DNA from: Sphingobacterium thalpophilum
GTDB lineage: Bacteria > Bacteroidota > Bacteroidia > Sphingobacteriales > Sphingobacteriaceae
Assembly: GCF_038396785.1 (NCBI RefSeq)
Contig: NZ_CP151087.1
Location: 992,001 to 1,056,000, forward strand
Direction of reading: 5' to 3'
Length of the DNA stretch: 64,000 nucleotides
Shown here: positions 42,082 through 51,749 of the stretch, one piece after another
Position numbering within the stretch: the first letter of the stretch is position 1
How the letters are laid out: each line of letters begins with the position of its first letter
The notes under the pieces: generated by a model
Told to the model about the DNA's origin: nothing
Databases searched by the model: none
What the model saw: only the letters and a program-made list of their open reading frames with translations
Translations under genes and position numbers: made by a program

Positions 42082-42746
42082 AGATCAAAGAGCAAACAAT
42101 TACCTTTAATAAGCAGCAATTAATCCTTAACAATCAACGCTCTATATTTTGGAAATCAGAAAAAACATTGATTCTGTCCGATCTGCATCTTGGCAAAGCA
42201 GCACATTTCAGAAAGCACGGTATTGCAATCCCCATGGATACCACAATAGCCGATCTCAATCGACTCGAGCGCCTAGTGGATTATTATCAGCCCGTTCAGG
42301 TTATTGTTGTTGGAGATTTGGTTCATGCAGGTATCAATCAAGAAGTGCTACTATTGGAACAATTCAAAACGAGATATCCAACGCTTCTCCTCCACTTGGT
42401 CAAAGGAAACCATGATCGCCTGTCGAAACAAATGACCGATCGATTTAACATTCACCAACATGACGAAATCTTTGAACTGCAGCAGATACAATTTAAACAC
42501 CACCCCATCGATGCGGAAGATCAATCTTCCTTCAGGATTAGCGGCCATCTGCATCCAGGAGTCAGTATTGTCATACCACCGAGACGGCAGTTACGCTTAC
42601 CCTGTTTTATGGTTTCTGATCATCAAATTATCCTGCCTGCATTTAGTAAGTTTACAGGGCTAGACAGTAAGGAATTATCTACAGCGTATCAATGTTATGC
42701 AATCACAGATGACCTGATCTTTCCCATCCAAAAAAACAGATTATAA
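42078..42746 (+). CDS. pdeM: Ligase-associated phosphoesterase PdeM
   Basis: A 222-residue calcineurin-like metallophosphoesterase: LILSDLHLGKAAH, VVVGDLVHAG, VKGNHDRL and SGHLHPG hold the dinuclear metal ligands. It is the fourth gene of the repair cassette and overlaps the helicase stop (ATGA). PdeM is described as an endonuclease of the ligase-associated damage response; the specific substrate is unknown. Confidence 0.9.
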   Translation: MKIKEQTITFNKQQLILNNQRSIFWKSEKTLILSDLHLGKAAHFRKHGIAIPMDTTIADLNRLERLVDYYQPVQVIVVGDLVHAGINQEVLLLEQFKTRYPTLLLHLVKGNHDRLSKQMTDRFNIHQHDEIFELQQIQFKHHPIDAEDQSSFRISGHLHPGVSIVIPPRRQLRLPCFMVSDHQIILPAFSKFTGLDSKELSTAYQCYAITDDLIFPIQKNRL

Positions 42747-42775
42747 AAACGTTTTATGACATTTTGAATTCACCA

Positions 42776-43738
42776 TTACATTTTGAGTTCACCTGGCGAG
42801 ATCCCATAATATTTTTTAAATGCACTGCTAAAATTATTCTGATGACCATAGCCCGTCAACAGGGCCACCTCATAAACCGTCATTTTATCTTCGAGTAGAT
42901 AACTTTTGGCTTTTTCCATACGCACCCGTGTGAGGTAGTCGTGAATGGTCACTGAAAAATATTCCTTAAAGTCCTTACGTAGTTTACTTTCACTCGTCAG
43001 CACCTCTGCTGCCAGTTCTTTTTGCGTTGGTGGATTGGCAATACGCTGTTCAAGAATCTGTCGCGCCATCTCCAGTCGCTGCACATCCTCCTCATGAAAG
43101 AGCGAATCACTGCTTTCCGTTTTCTCATTGTATTGCTCAAACTGATACATCAGCAGCTCAACAACACGTGACTCCGTATGTAATCGACGGATCTCCCCTT
43201 TCTTTTTAGATTCAATCAGCTCAGTTATGGTATGCTGCATCTCGTAGGTTGCCATCAGATCCTCCTCCGAAAATGACACATACTCTCCCTTTTCGATCTC
43301 ATGCACAAATTGCTGATGCAATAACGAATCGCGTTTGATCAGATTGAGGTAATACTCTTTGGAAATAACGGCTATAAAATATGTGTATTCAATACCAGGT
43401 TCCACTTCATGAATGGATTTGACCGAAGGAATGTAGCGTATATTATGCCGGCTCATGCCGTAAGGCAATTTGCTATCTGTCGGCTTAAAAAAGATAAACT
43501 GGCTGGTTATGGTCTCGCCCTCGATCTCCGTAAGCACCTGCACTGGCCGATCAAACTGCATTTTCGAATGCAAGATAAACAATCCTGAAGTCGATAGCTG
43601 AAAATTCTCCATATGGACAGGATCTTTGGATATGGATATCCTATTTTCGACCAAAGGTTTGTCGGGAACATAGCCATCCGGAATTTCTTCTTCAAAAAGC
43701 CAATCTGCCAACTCTACTATTTTACTTTTCACCAACAT
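42776..43738 (-). CDS. AraC-family regulator, PchR-like
   Basis: A 320-residue regulator. The C-terminal 100 residues are an AraC HTH pair: KELAAEVLTSESKLRKDFKE, TVYEVALLTGYGHQNNFSSAFKKYYGISPGELK. The N-terminal domain resembles PchR-type sensors of siderophores or heme (MQFDRPVQVLTEIEGETI). It lies beside the heme ABC transporter operon and its promoter carries the TTATTTA-N9-TAAATAA operator (43802-43824), so it is probably iron-controlled and activates heme uptake genes. The HTH is certain; the ligand is inferred. Confidence 0.85.
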   Translation of the reverse strand: MLVKSKIVELADWLFEEEIPDGYVPDKPLVENRISISKDPVHMENFQLSTSGLFILHSKMQFDRPVQVLTEIEGETITSQFIFFKPTDSKLPYGMSRHNIRYIPSVKSIHEVEPGIEYTYFIAVISKEYYLNLIKRDSLLHQQFVHEIEKGEYVSFSEEDLMATYEMQHTITELIESKKKGEIRRLHTESRVVELLMYQFEQYNEKTESSDSLFHEEDVQRLEMARQILEQRIANPPTQKELAAEVLTSESKLRKDFKEYFSVTIHDYLTRVRMEKAKSYLLEDKMTVYEVALLTGYGHQNNFSSAFKKYYGISPGELKM

Positions 43739-43801
43739 GATTACAAATCCTAAATAAGCCTGAAGCAGTTAAAATTAACGAAATAAGATGGTATTCTAAA
43801 A

Positions 43802-43824
43802 TTATTTATAACCTTTCTAAATAA
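43802..43824 (-). promoter_or_regulatory. Iron-box-like operator upstream of the AraC-type regulator
   Basis: TTATTTA and TAAATAA, a perfect 7-bp inverted repeat with a 9-base spacer, 64 bases before the regulator's ATG. Read on the minus strand the left arm continues GAAAGG, close to the GAATC of the other copies. A TAACTGTG, near the Bacteroidota -7 motif, directly precedes it. Confidence 0.65.
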
Positions 43825-43829
43825 CACAG

Positions 43830-44621
43830 TTAATCCAAGTCAATATCCATTTCCTCCAACTGAACATAGGGTTTCAATGTTCTTGGATTCATAATGACAT
43901 TGGACTCGACCGAAAAGATGGTATAGATCTCCTTTTGGGCCAATACCTCCACCGGGGTACCATGAAAGAGCTTTCGGCCATTTTTGAGCATCAGAATACG
44001 ATCGGCATACATGGCGGCAAAATTGACGTCGTGCACAATCAGCACCACCATAAATCCTTTTCGGGCAAGTGCCCGTGCAATGGCCAGTACTTTCTGCTGA
44101 TAGTGCAGATCCAATGCTGAAATCGGTTCATCCAATAACAACAACGCATCCGGATTATCCCATACCTGCGCTAGGATCCGTGCAAGATGAACACGCTGCT
44201 GTTCACCACCAGAAAGGCTCAAAAAATCCCGTTCAGCAAAAGCAGATACCCCACAAAGTTCCATGGTTTCGGCCACGATCTTATAGTCCTGTTGCTTCGG
44301 ACTATTCTTATAATGCGGATACCGTCCCATCAGCACAATCTCTTCTACACTAAAACTCAATGTCATCTGTTGCTGCTGGCTCAGTAGAGCTCTGCATTTG
44401 GCCAAAGCCGCAGGCTCGTATGCCGACAGTGCCTTGCCATTGAGATGAACAGCTCCAGAATCCGGCTTTTTTTCACCACAAAGCACTCCCATCAGCGTCG
44501 ATTTACCCGCGCCATTGGCTCCTAGGATTGCCAGGATTTCCCCTTTGCGCACCTGAAAGGTAATATCCTTCAGGAGCTTTCGTCCGTTCACTTCGTAGTT
44601 GATCTTCTCTACACGTAGCAT
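43830..44621 (-). CDS. hmuV: Heme ABC transporter ATP-binding protein
   Basis: A 263-residue ABC ATPase: Walker A LGANGAGKST (Lys40), Q-loop near LLSQQQQMT, signature LSGGEQQRVHLAR, Walker B LLLLDEPISALD and H-loop VLIVHDVNF. It matches the HmuV/BhuV family that energises heme (or siderophore) import across the inner membrane. It is the third gene of the leftward hmuTUV operon. Confidence 0.9.
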   Translation of the reverse strand: MLRVEKINYEVNGRKLLKDITFQVRKGEILAILGANGAGKSTLMGVLCGEKKPDSGAVHLNGKALSAYEPAALAKCRALLSQQQQMTLSFSVEEIVLMGRYPHYKNSPKQQDYKIVAETMELCGVSAFAERDFLSLSGGEQQRVHLARILAQVWDNPDALLLLDEPISALDLHYQQKVLAIARALARKGFMVVLIVHDVNFAAMYADRILMLKNGRKLFHGTPVEVLAQKEIYTIFSVESNVIMNPRTLKPYVQLEEMDIDLD

Positions 44622-44654
44622 AATGCGATTATTTTTTAAGCCTCTGCCAAAAGA

Positions 44655-45686
44655 CTATTTATCTTTGATTAAAATATACAAGAATACCGGTGTACCCAGT
44701 AAAGCCGTAATCACGCCAATGGGCAATTCGATGGGTGCCACGGCGACCCGGGCAATCACGTCTGCCAATGTCAACACCAGTGCCCCTAATAGTAATGAAC
44801 CAGGAAGCACAAATCGGTGATCCGCCCCACCCATCAGGCGAACTGTATGTGGAACAATCAATCCCACAAAACCAATAATGCCCGACACCGCAACGGATGC
44901 TCCCACAGCAAGCGTGGATAAGACAACCACCCAGCGTTTGACGCGATCGGTACGCATACCCAAAAGATCTGCCTGCAACTCCCCGAGTGAAAAAGCGTTC
45001 AATGACTTTCCAAAAAAAGGCAAGATCAGCACCGGGATCAAAATAAAGGGAGCCAACGCCCTTAGGTTATCCCAAGTAGCCCCGCCAAGACTGCCCAGCA
45101 TCCAAAAAGTGATGGTACGTAACTGTTGCTCCGTCGACATATAAGTCATCAAACCCGTCAGCGCACCAGCAAAGGCATTGATGGCAATACCCGCCAACAA
45201 CATCGTCGTCACATTTGGACGACCATTTTTACTGGCGATACGGTAAACCAAAAAAGTGGTTAAACCAGCGCCCACAAAAGCACCAAAAGCCAATATATAA
45301 TATCCAATCCAGGCCGCTAAAGAGGTGAAAAGAAAAGTCTCAAAGGCAATAATCAGTACCGCAAAAAGGGACGCTCCAGAAGAAATCCCGATCAACCCTG
45401 GCTCTGCCAATGGGTTGCGGAATATACCCTGGATCGCAGCACCCGATATACCAAGTGCTGCACCCACCAAAAGTCCGAGCAAAAGACGCGGCATACGAAT
45501 CTCAAAAAGAACATCTCCTTGCATATTGTGCACAGCTTCGGCACTCCCAAAGTGCAATTTTTGCATCAACATCGTTAAGATATCAGCGGACGGAATATGG
45601 TAGGCCCCCATCCCCAAGGCAACAATACTTACAACACCCAATACCAGGCCCAAAGCCAATAGGATAAATTTCTGTTTCTTTTGCAC
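44655..45686 (-). CDS. hmuU: Heme ABC transporter permease (FecCD family)
   Basis: A 343-residue polytopic membrane protein of the FecCD/BtuC type, with 9-10 hydrophobic segments and family motifs RMPRLLLGLLVGAALGISG, NPLAEPGLIGISSGA and a late FVGLIVPHTVRLMGG. It forms the homodimeric channel that receives heme from HmuT. The preceding stop and the start lie 5 bases apart, so it is coupled to hmuT. It follows the standard T-U-V order. Confidence 0.9.
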   Translation of the reverse strand: MQKKQKFILLALGLVLGVVSIVALGMGAYHIPSADILTMLMQKLHFGSAEAVHNMQGDVLFEIRMPRLLLGLLVGAALGISGAAIQGIFRNPLAEPGLIGISSGASLFAVLIIAFETFLFTSLAAWIGYYILAFGAFVGAGLTTFLVYRIASKNGRPNVTTMLLAGIAINAFAGALTGLMTYMSTEQQLRTITFWMLGSLGGATWDNLRALAPFILIPVLILPFFGKSLNAFSLGELQADLLGMRTDRVKRWVVVLSTLAVGASVAVSGIIGFVGLIVPHTVRLMGGADHRFVLPGSLLLGALVLTLADVIARVAVAPIELPIGVITALLGTPVFLYILIKDK

Positions 45687-45691
45687 CGGCT

Positions 45692-46549
45692 TTATTTTGA
45701 ATCCATCACTTTTCCAAATCCACGGTGCAATTCTAAGATTGCGTCTGGCAGCCGGTTACTGAAATTTACCAGTAGTGAGGCATTCATCACCAAGATACGG
45801 CCGTTTTTACCCGCATTCGTAATACGCATGCCCGGCAATTTGAGGATAGCATCCTCACCGCCAAGACTACTCGCGCCAAAATCAAATAGCAACACAATAT
45901 CTGGATTGGCCTGCACCAGCGCTTCCGTCGTATAGGGTTTGAAATCCGAAAATTCCTGGACCGCATTTTTACCACCAGCCAGATTAATCATCGCATCCAA
46001 GCTACTGCCCTTACCTGCCACACTCATGGTACCTGTACCACGGGCATATAAAAACAATACTTTGGGTGCTGCTTTACCCTGATTTTCCTTCTTTACTAAT
46101 TCCATAGTATGATCCAAGCTTACTTTCGTGCGGGAAACCAGATTTTTACCGGCAGCAGATTCACCGACGGCATCTGCGACCTCCTGGATGTAACGAAGTG
46201 CACCCGGAACAGAATAGTTTGGTTTAATGGAGACAAACTTCACACCAGCCGCACGAATCTGCTGAATGACCGATTTGGATACGTCGCCTTCATTCGCAAT
46301 AACAATGCTTGGTTTAAAAGATAACAGACCTTCGGCCGATACCGACCGATTCTTGCTTACCCTCGGCAAGGCTGCAGCCGCTTTGGGCGATATACTTGTC
46401 ACATCGGTAGCGACCATGCGCTCGCCCACTCCCAGTCCGTATATCGTTTCGGTCAACGAACTGTTTAACGTAATGATTCTCTGCTGTGCCGTCGCCCATC
46501 CACCGATTTGCATCACAAAACACAGTATAACAACATAAAATCTACTCAT
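45692..46549 (-). CDS. hmuT: Heme ABC transporter substrate-binding protein
   Basis: A 285-residue periplasmic protein with a Sec signal peptide (about residues 1-20). The body is the cluster A-III binding-protein fold: TLNSSLTETIYGLGVGERMV, the long linker helix near residues 150-170, and PDIVLLFDFGASSLGG. HmuT-type proteins hold heme by a Tyr or His. It is the first gene of the leftward operon. Its 312-base upstream gap (46550-46861) is shared with the divergent TonB receptor. That gap contains a weak half-operator for hmuT (GTATTTA on the minus strand, 46648-46654) and the receptor operator at 46834-46856. Confidence 0.85.
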   Translation of the reverse strand: MSRFYVVILCFVMQIGGWATAQQRIITLNSSLTETIYGLGVGERMVATDVTSISPKAAAALPRVSKNRSVSAEGLLSFKPSIVIANEGDVSKSVIQQIRAAGVKFVSIKPNYSVPGALRYIQEVADAVGESAAGKNLVSRTKVSLDHTMELVKKENQGKAAPKVLFLYARGTGTMSVAGKGSSLDAMINLAGGKNAVQEFSDFKPYTTEALVQANPDIVLLFDFGASSLGGEDAILKLPGMRITNAGKNGRILVMNASLLVNFSNRLPDAILELHRGFGKVMDSK

Positions 46550-46833
46550 CGTAATTCTTTATCTCCATGATGGCGATAGCGGATTTCCAGGAATGGTTTT
46601 CGCATCTCGCCGTTCAACTTGAGTACAAAAAAAATCAATAATCAGTCTAAATACAAATTATATCGAATCTTTTAGAATAGCACACCACAACGTAAAAAAG
46701 ACTATAAAACACTACTAAACAACAATATACATCTTAAAATAAACTACTTTTCAGTCCACAAAAAACGGATTAAATAGAATTTATGACATTTTGCATAGAG
46801 AAAAATTCACACGGATTACCGTTTTTTGTAACA

Positions 46834-46856
46834 TTATTTAGAATTAGTAAAAATAA
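46834..46856 (+). promoter_or_regulatory. Iron-box-like operator upstream of the TonB receptor gene
   Basis: TTATTTA-GAATTAGTA-AAAATAA, one mismatch from the perfect palindrome at 50872-50894, ending 5 bases before the GTG start of the receptor gene. A TTTTTTG stretch lies just upstream. Confidence 0.65.
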
Positions 46857-46861
46857 AAATA

Positions 46862-49240
46862 GTGTTTAGAAGCATCTCATCTATTCTAACAAGCACCCTG
46901 ATCGCCTTATGTGCCTGCCAGGTTTATACCCTGCAAGCACAGGAAAAATGGAAAATCTCCGGTGTATTGAAAAACGAATCCAATAAAGGCGTAGCCAATG
47001 CGACCGTATATCTTTATCCGGACAAATATGCTTTTAAAACAGATACCGCAGGGAGATTTCAATTCACCCAGCTCTATGCGGGGCGCTACGAATTACAGGT
47101 ACAGGCCATGGGTTATCAGCAGTACCGCCAAGTTATCGATTTGGAAGACAAAAATCAGCAGCTCAACATTGTGTTAAAAGCTGAAGAAAGGCAGATGGAT
47201 GTAGTTGATGTGCAGGGTAAAGTGCAGGCTGTAGACAATCTCGTTAAGGCCGAAAATGCAGCTATGCCCGTAAAAGTCATCACCAAACGTGAAATTGAGC
47301 TTATGGGCAGCCGCCGTCTGGATGAAGTTTTAAAAGAACAGACGGGTATCGCCATCGTCAACGATATTGCCGGAGGCTCCAGAGCCGTCGGTGTACAGAT
47401 CCAGGGATTCAGCAGCAACTACGTGATGGTCCTTGTAGACGGGCAACCTATGCTGGGACGCAACAGTGGCAACTTTGACCTATCCCGTATCTCGGTGACC
47501 AACATCGAACGTATCGAAATTATCAAAGGCGCATCCTCCTGCTTATACGGCAGTGACGCATTGGGTGGTGCGATCAATATCATTACTCGCCATGGTGCAA
47601 TCACACCACAGGCACAGGCATCGCTTCTTTATGGCAGTCTCAATACCGTTGATGCAACGCTGGAAGCAGAAACACCTTTTGCTAATCAACGCGGGAGTGC
47701 CGTGTTTTCGGGCAATTACTACCGCACGGATGGTTTTAATACCGACAAGCACTATCTGGACTCCAAGAGCACCACATTTCCACCCTATACCAACTATAGT
47801 TTCCAGGGGCGAGTGCGTTATCGTACAAGCAAAAATGGCACTTTGGGCGTTACAGGGCGTTATGCAGCCCGAGAATCTGAAATGATCAATGCATGGTCCG
47901 AATCGGCCGCACTACAGGATAAACAAAAAGATCAGGACATCAACATTTCGGCGAGTTACGACCATAATTTCGAGTCGGGACTGCGCAGTATGACGCGTTA
48001 CTATTTCTCGCGTTTCCACTCCCAGATTGCCGCACAATGGTTGCAACAAGGTATTGTTGCCAGTGCCGAGCAATTCGGTCAGAATGTACACCGCATTGAA
48101 CAGCAATTTGCGTATAGCCCCGCACAACAGGTCAAACTTACCGGTGGTATAGGCGGCAGTCTTGAACTGATGGACAACCAGGATCTGGATGCCAAACGCT
48201 CATTGAACAGCGCATTCGCCTATTTGCAGACCGAATGGAAACCTGTAGACCGCTTATTGACGACGCTGGGTCTACGCTACGATCAGACCAATGTCTACAA
48301 CGGCCATCTGAGTCCAAGTTTAGGCCTGCAGTATCATCTCAGCCCTAAGCTTTTGATCAAAGGTGGTATCGGAGCAGGATTTAAGGCACCCGACTATAAG
48401 ATGCGCTATCAGGTCTTTTTCAATCCAGCAGCCAACTATTTGGTCGTGGGCTCAGAGCGCGTAGCCGATGTGATTGCAGCCATGGATCAAGCCGGAGAAC
48501 TGAGTTATAAAAACAGCTATATGCTCAATTTGGTGGCGGGTAACCTCAAAGCCGAAACCAGCATTTCAAACAATATTGGACTTACCTGGAGTCCGTCCAA
48601 TAGATTTCAGGCCGATTTCTCGGTCTTCTACCATCGGATCAACAATCAGATCAACACAGTCAGTGTGGGTAACGGGACCAAAGTAGCACAGATCTATAGC
48701 TACCGGAACCTGCCCAAAGCCATGAATAAAGGTTTTGAAGTTTCATTGACCTATCAGGCGACCAAAGATCTGCAATTGTCGATGGGCTATCAATACCTGA
48801 TTGCCAAAGACCTGAGTGTTTTGGATAGTATTGCCAAGGGAAGTTATCCCTATAACCAGATCAACGATCCCGCTACAGGCGAATATCGCCAGAGCAAAAA
48901 ATCGGATTATTGGGGTATTGAAGACCGTTCGAGACACATGTTCAACGCAAAAGCCCAATACGAATATAAACCCTGGGGCGTCAATGTCAATGCGCGTGTC
49001 AATTTCAGAAGTGCCACACCTTTTCAGGAATACAATGGCAACCAGTTTATCGACAAATATGACATCTTTATCCCCTATCATACACTGGTGAATATGACGG
49101 TAGAAAAGAGTCTGATGAACCGCAGATTGACACTGCGTCTGATCGGTGACAATCTATTCAATTTTACAAGCCGTTATTTACTTGGGCAACCTGGACGCGT
49201 TATTATGGGCGGCGTGAGCTACCGTTGGATAAAAGAATAA
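46862..49240 (+). CDS. hmuR: TonB-dependent heme receptor, HmuR-like
   Basis: A 792-residue outer-membrane receptor starting at GTG (46862): Sec signal peptide (about 1-26), a carboxypeptidase-regulatory-like domain (residues 32-105, ISGVLKNESNKGVANATVYL), plug (about 120-240, DEVLKEQTGIAIVNDI, VLVDGQPMLGR, IEIIKGASSCLYGSDALGG) and a 22-strand barrel. A segment GFKAPDYKMRYQVFFNPAAN resembles the FRAP/NPNL region of heme receptors. It leads the rightward operon with two HmuY-type genes. Heme as substrate is supported by the HmuY, HmuTUV and heme oxygenase neighbours. Confidence 0.85.
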   Translation: MFRSISSILTSTLIALCACQVYTLQAQEKWKISGVLKNESNKGVANATVYLYPDKYAFKTDTAGRFQFTQLYAGRYELQVQAMGYQQYRQVIDLEDKNQQLNIVLKAEERQMDVVDVQGKVQAVDNLVKAENAAMPVKVITKREIELMGSRRLDEVLKEQTGIAIVNDIAGGSRAVGVQIQGFSSNYVMVLVDGQPMLGRNSGNFDLSRISVTNIERIEIIKGASSCLYGSDALGGAINIITRHGAITPQAQASLLYGSLNTVDATLEAETPFANQRGSAVFSGNYYRTDGFNTDKHYLDSKSTTFPPYTNYSFQGRVRYRTSKNGTLGVTGRYAARESEMINAWSESAALQDKQKDQDINISASYDHNFESGLRSMTRYYFSRFHSQIAAQWLQQGIVASAEQFGQNVHRIEQQFAYSPAQQVKLTGGIGGSLELMDNQDLDAKRSLNSAFAYLQTEWKPVDRLLTTLGLRYDQTNVYNGHLSPSLGLQYHLSPKLLIKGGIGAGFKAPDYKMRYQVFFNPAANYLVVGSERVADVIAAMDQAGELSYKNSYMLNLVAGNLKAETSISNNIGLTWSPSNRFQADFSVFYHRINNQINTVSVGNGTKVAQIYSYRNLPKAMNKGFEVSLTYQATKDLQLSMGYQYLIAKDLSVLDSIAKGSYPYNQINDPATGEYRQSKKSDYWGIEDRSRHMFNAKAQYEYKPWGVNVNARVNFRSATPFQEYNGNQFIDKYDIFIPYHTLVNMTVEKSLMNRRLTLRLIGDNLFNFTSRYLLGQPGRVIMGGVSYRWIKE

Positions 49241-49287
49241 TAAGGACTAATGAACAAGAATTTAGCACACAAAGTACAAGATAAAAG

Positions 49288-50043
49288 ATGAGAACGATTC
49301 GCATGATTATTGGAGAATGTAGCATCTGGCTTTCCTTTCACAAGATTGGCCGTTGTATTTTTTCAGCACTATTGCTATTGACAGTGGTATCCTGTGGGAA
49401 AGACAAAGACTATACGATCGGATTAGAAGATGGCAAAAGTACCTTGATCAAAGATCTTGCTGGCGATACCGATGCAGCCATGGGTGAAGGTACTGAAGGA
49501 AAAGAGCAAAGACCATTTTTTATATTTCTTTTTCGTTTTAAAGACCAAAAGCAAATATGGGTTAAAACCAAAGCCGATTCTGCGCAGTGGCTTAAAACAA
49601 AAGATTGGGATATTGCCTTTACAGGTCCTTACAATTCGGAGATCTATGTGAATAATTCCCAGCATGAATACAATCCGGGATATGGCGGCCAGGCAAATAA
49701 TACCGCTGTGGTTTTACTGCGACAAGCCTATCAGAGTGTCACTGTAGCCCCTTCGGATGAAGAGTTTAATAAAAGTGAAGTAAACAAAATTGGCTGGGCA
49801 GCAACAGATGGTTCGGATGGCTGGTTTCGTTATAGTTTGAGCACCCATATTATGCAGGCGCTCCCCAATCGTACCTATGCGATTCGCTTACCTAATGGCA
49901 AATATGCCAAATTACAGCTGATCAATGCCTATAAGGGAAACCCAGCAGCGGTAACCAACCTCAATTGGCCTGCCCCATACTATACATTTAGATATTATGT
50001 ACAGCAGGATGGCAGCAAAGATTTAAATACAAACACATTATAA
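49288..50043 (+). CDS. hmuY: HmuY-family heme-binding lipoprotein
   Basis: A 251-residue lipoprotein with a long N-terminus and lipobox VVSC (Cys near residue 36). The mature part shows the HmuY pattern: WVKTKADSAQWLKTKDWDIAFTG near the start and GWFRYSLSTHIMQALPNRTYAIRL, then KYAKLQL, near the end. In Porphyromonas gingivalis HmuY two His coordinate heme; here a His and a Met lie in the STHIMQ loop, so ligands may be His or Met. Directly follows the receptor gene, as in hmuYR operons. Confidence 0.85.
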   Translation: MRTIRMIIGECSIWLSFHKIGRCIFSALLLLTVVSCGKDKDYTIGLEDGKSTLIKDLAGDTDAAMGEGTEGKEQRPFFIFLFRFKDQKQIWVKTKADSAQWLKTKDWDIAFTGPYNSEIYVNNSQHEYNPGYGGQANNTAVVLLRQAYQSVTVAPSDEEFNKSEVNKIGWAATDGSDGWFRYSLSTHIMQALPNRTYAIRLPNGKYAKLQLINAYKGNPAAVTNLNWPAPYYTFRYYVQQDGSKDLNTNTL

Positions 50044-50072
50044 TAAGGAAAAATTACACAATTAAATTAAAG

Positions 50073-50696
50073 ATGAATAGATTATTTACAACAGCAGCAC
50101 TACTATGTGCATTGAGTTTAGGTTTTACTTCTTGTAGCAAGGACGAGGCAGTGGTAGAGGAGCCAACGGAGCAACCAGAAGAAAAGCCTGAGGACCCAAA
50201 ACTTAGTGATGAGACAGCTGTTTCATCAACTGCAACAATCGCAGTTCCTTCTGGCGTAAAGACTTTTTATGATTTTAAAACAAATACTGTTCAGGAAGAA
50301 ACTAAGAGTATGATCAATCTTTCGGGGATGTATGGTTCAACTTTACAAAACACTTCATCAGATAATTATAAAATGGGCTATTTTGATCAGGCAAACACGA
50401 GTATTGAAAAGCTGACACTAACATCGGTATTAGCAGCCAACATCACTTTGACTGACAAACTCGGCATTGATGCGTCAAGTGCCGGAGCACCAGTGACAGG
50501 CCCAACATGGATTATCTATGATTTTGCAAACAATCATGCTGTCTACCCTACTGCCAATCGGTACATCGTAATGTACAAAGGTGAGAAATTGAATAACGAA
50601 GCAGATGAGCTTTATGTAATTCAAGCAGGCGGCATTACTGCAGCTAATGGAAATGCAACCTATAACATCAATTTTAAAAAGTTTGTTAAACAGTAG
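50073..50696 (+). CDS. HmuY-like lipoprotein, divergent
   Basis: A 207-residue lipoprotein: signal with lipobox FTSC (Cys near residue 21), an acidic Pro/Glu-rich linker (VVEEPTEQPEEKPEDPKLSDE) and a domain whose second half (PTWIIYDFANNHAVYPTANRYIVMYKG) is in register with the W-x-x-Y-D region of HmuY proteins. The acidic linker suggests surface display. It is the last gene before a terminator at 50759-50780. The HmuY relation is weak but fits the operon. Confidence 0.6.
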   Translation: MNRLFTTAALLCALSLGFTSCSKDEAVVEEPTEQPEEKPEDPKLSDETAVSSTATIAVPSGVKTFYDFKTNTVQEETKSMINLSGMYGSTLQNTSSDNYKMGYFDQANTSIEKLTLTSVLAANITLTDKLGIDASSAGAPVTGPTWIIYDFANNHAVYPTANRYIVMYKGEKLNNEADELYVIQAGGITAANGNATYNINFKKFVKQ

Positions 50697-50758
50697 TAAA
50701 CTGAAATATAAGTTTGAGAAGGTCTATTGAGAAGGCCTAAAGAAACATACTAGCAAAT

Positions 50759-50780
50759 CAGCTGGTTAAAATTCCAGCTG
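50759..50780 (+). terminator. Terminator after the first heme-receptor operon
   Basis: CAGCTGG (50759-50765) paired with CCAGCTG (50774-50780), followed by CTTTTGTT. It separates the receptor operon from the next promoter. Confidence 0.65.
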
Positions 50781-50871
50781 CTTTTGTTAACCAAAAATCA
50801 AAAACCGAAAAAAATATATTAAATACCAATTTTCATACACACTTTATCAGCAAAAGATTTTATCTTTACTA

Positions 50872-50894
50872 TTATTTAGAATCAATTTAAATAA
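50872..50894 (+). promoter_or_regulatory. Iron-box-like operator, best copy
   Basis: TTATTTA-GAATCAATT-TAAATAA: a perfect 7-bp inverted repeat with a 9-base spacer, 75 bases before the start at 50970. TATCTTTA (50861-50868), near the Bacteroidota -7 element, lies immediately upstream. Confidence 0.7.
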
Positions 50895-50969
50895 AAATAA
50901 CATACTAACAACCCTACTACATGTATAGAAAAGGGACAAAGTATCGACTAACACAAAAAACTAGTAACA

Positions 50970-51710
50970 ATGAAAATAAAGAAACGCAGCAACCTATTAA
51001 AATTCATACCGGTATTGGCATTTTTAATTGTGTTGGGGGCCTGTAGCAAAAGCGAGCCCACAGTAGTAGAGCCTGAACCAGATCCTGTTGCACCAGAAGC
51101 TATGTTTAACCGCTTGATTACGGTTAAGAACTTTGGCGAAGACTTACCTGCTGGGAGTGCACCAACCACGGCGCAATCACCAATATATTACAGCCTGGAA
51201 CAGAACAAAGCTGTGACACCGGATTATAAACTAACCGCACGATGGGACATCTCTTGCTCAGAAATATACCGCAGTTTTATCAATTGCAACAATACAGCAA
51301 ATGGATTTGGTAAAGGTGGCCCAGGGAAAGGCGGTATACTCATTGTGAAGAAAAAATTTGAAGATGTAATCGATATCCCTTCAGACGCCGAGTTTCGCAA
51401 AGGTGAAAAAGCATATGGTACAGATGATTCAGGAGCATTTGGTGAAGGTCTAGGTTGGTATTTATATGATTTTGATGGCGTAATCAAAGGTGGTGGAGCC
51501 GAAAACAAAAAACACGTTTGCTATCCTATCGAAAACAATACATTGATCGTCCGTACAGCCCAGGGGAATTATGCCAAGATCAAGATACAAAGTATCTATA
51601 AAGACCTCTTGGATCCAAAAGATTGGTTTAAAGATTCACCAACACCCTACTTTTCTTTCCAATATGTACTTGCCAAAGCTGGCAGTACCAAATTTACAAT
51701 CACTAACTAA
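50970..51710 (+). CDS. HmuY-family heme-binding lipoprotein, second copy
   Basis: A 246-residue lipoprotein: lipobox VLGAC (Cys near residue 25), a short acidic linker (EPEPDPVAPE) and an HmuY domain (TARWDISCSEIYRSFI, GLGWYLYDFDG, then VCYPIENNTLIVRTAQGNYAKIKIQSIYKD). It has an inserted Gly/Lys loop (GKGGPGKGGILIVKKKF) absent from the first copy and several Cys. It is the first gene of the second rightward operon, under the best operator copy. Confidence 0.85.
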   Translation: MKIKKRSNLLKFIPVLAFLIVLGACSKSEPTVVEPEPDPVAPEAMFNRLITVKNFGEDLPAGSAPTTAQSPIYYSLEQNKAVTPDYKLTARWDISCSEIYRSFINCNNTANGFGKGGPGKGGILIVKKKFEDVIDIPSDAEFRKGEKAYGTDDSGAFGEGLGWYLYDFDGVIKGGGAENKKHVCYPIENNTLIVRTAQGNYAKIKIQSIYKDLLDPKDWFKDSPTPYFSFQYVLAKAGSTKFTITN

Positions 51711-51749
51711 AAAAATAAGCATAGCTTACTTATTAGACACTAAACTAAC

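Noticed and set aside
47553..47885. A 110-codon ORF in another frame of the TonB receptor gene
   Set aside because: Its sequence is a low-quality, Met/Arg/His-rich shadow of the plug and barrel frame, with no start signal.
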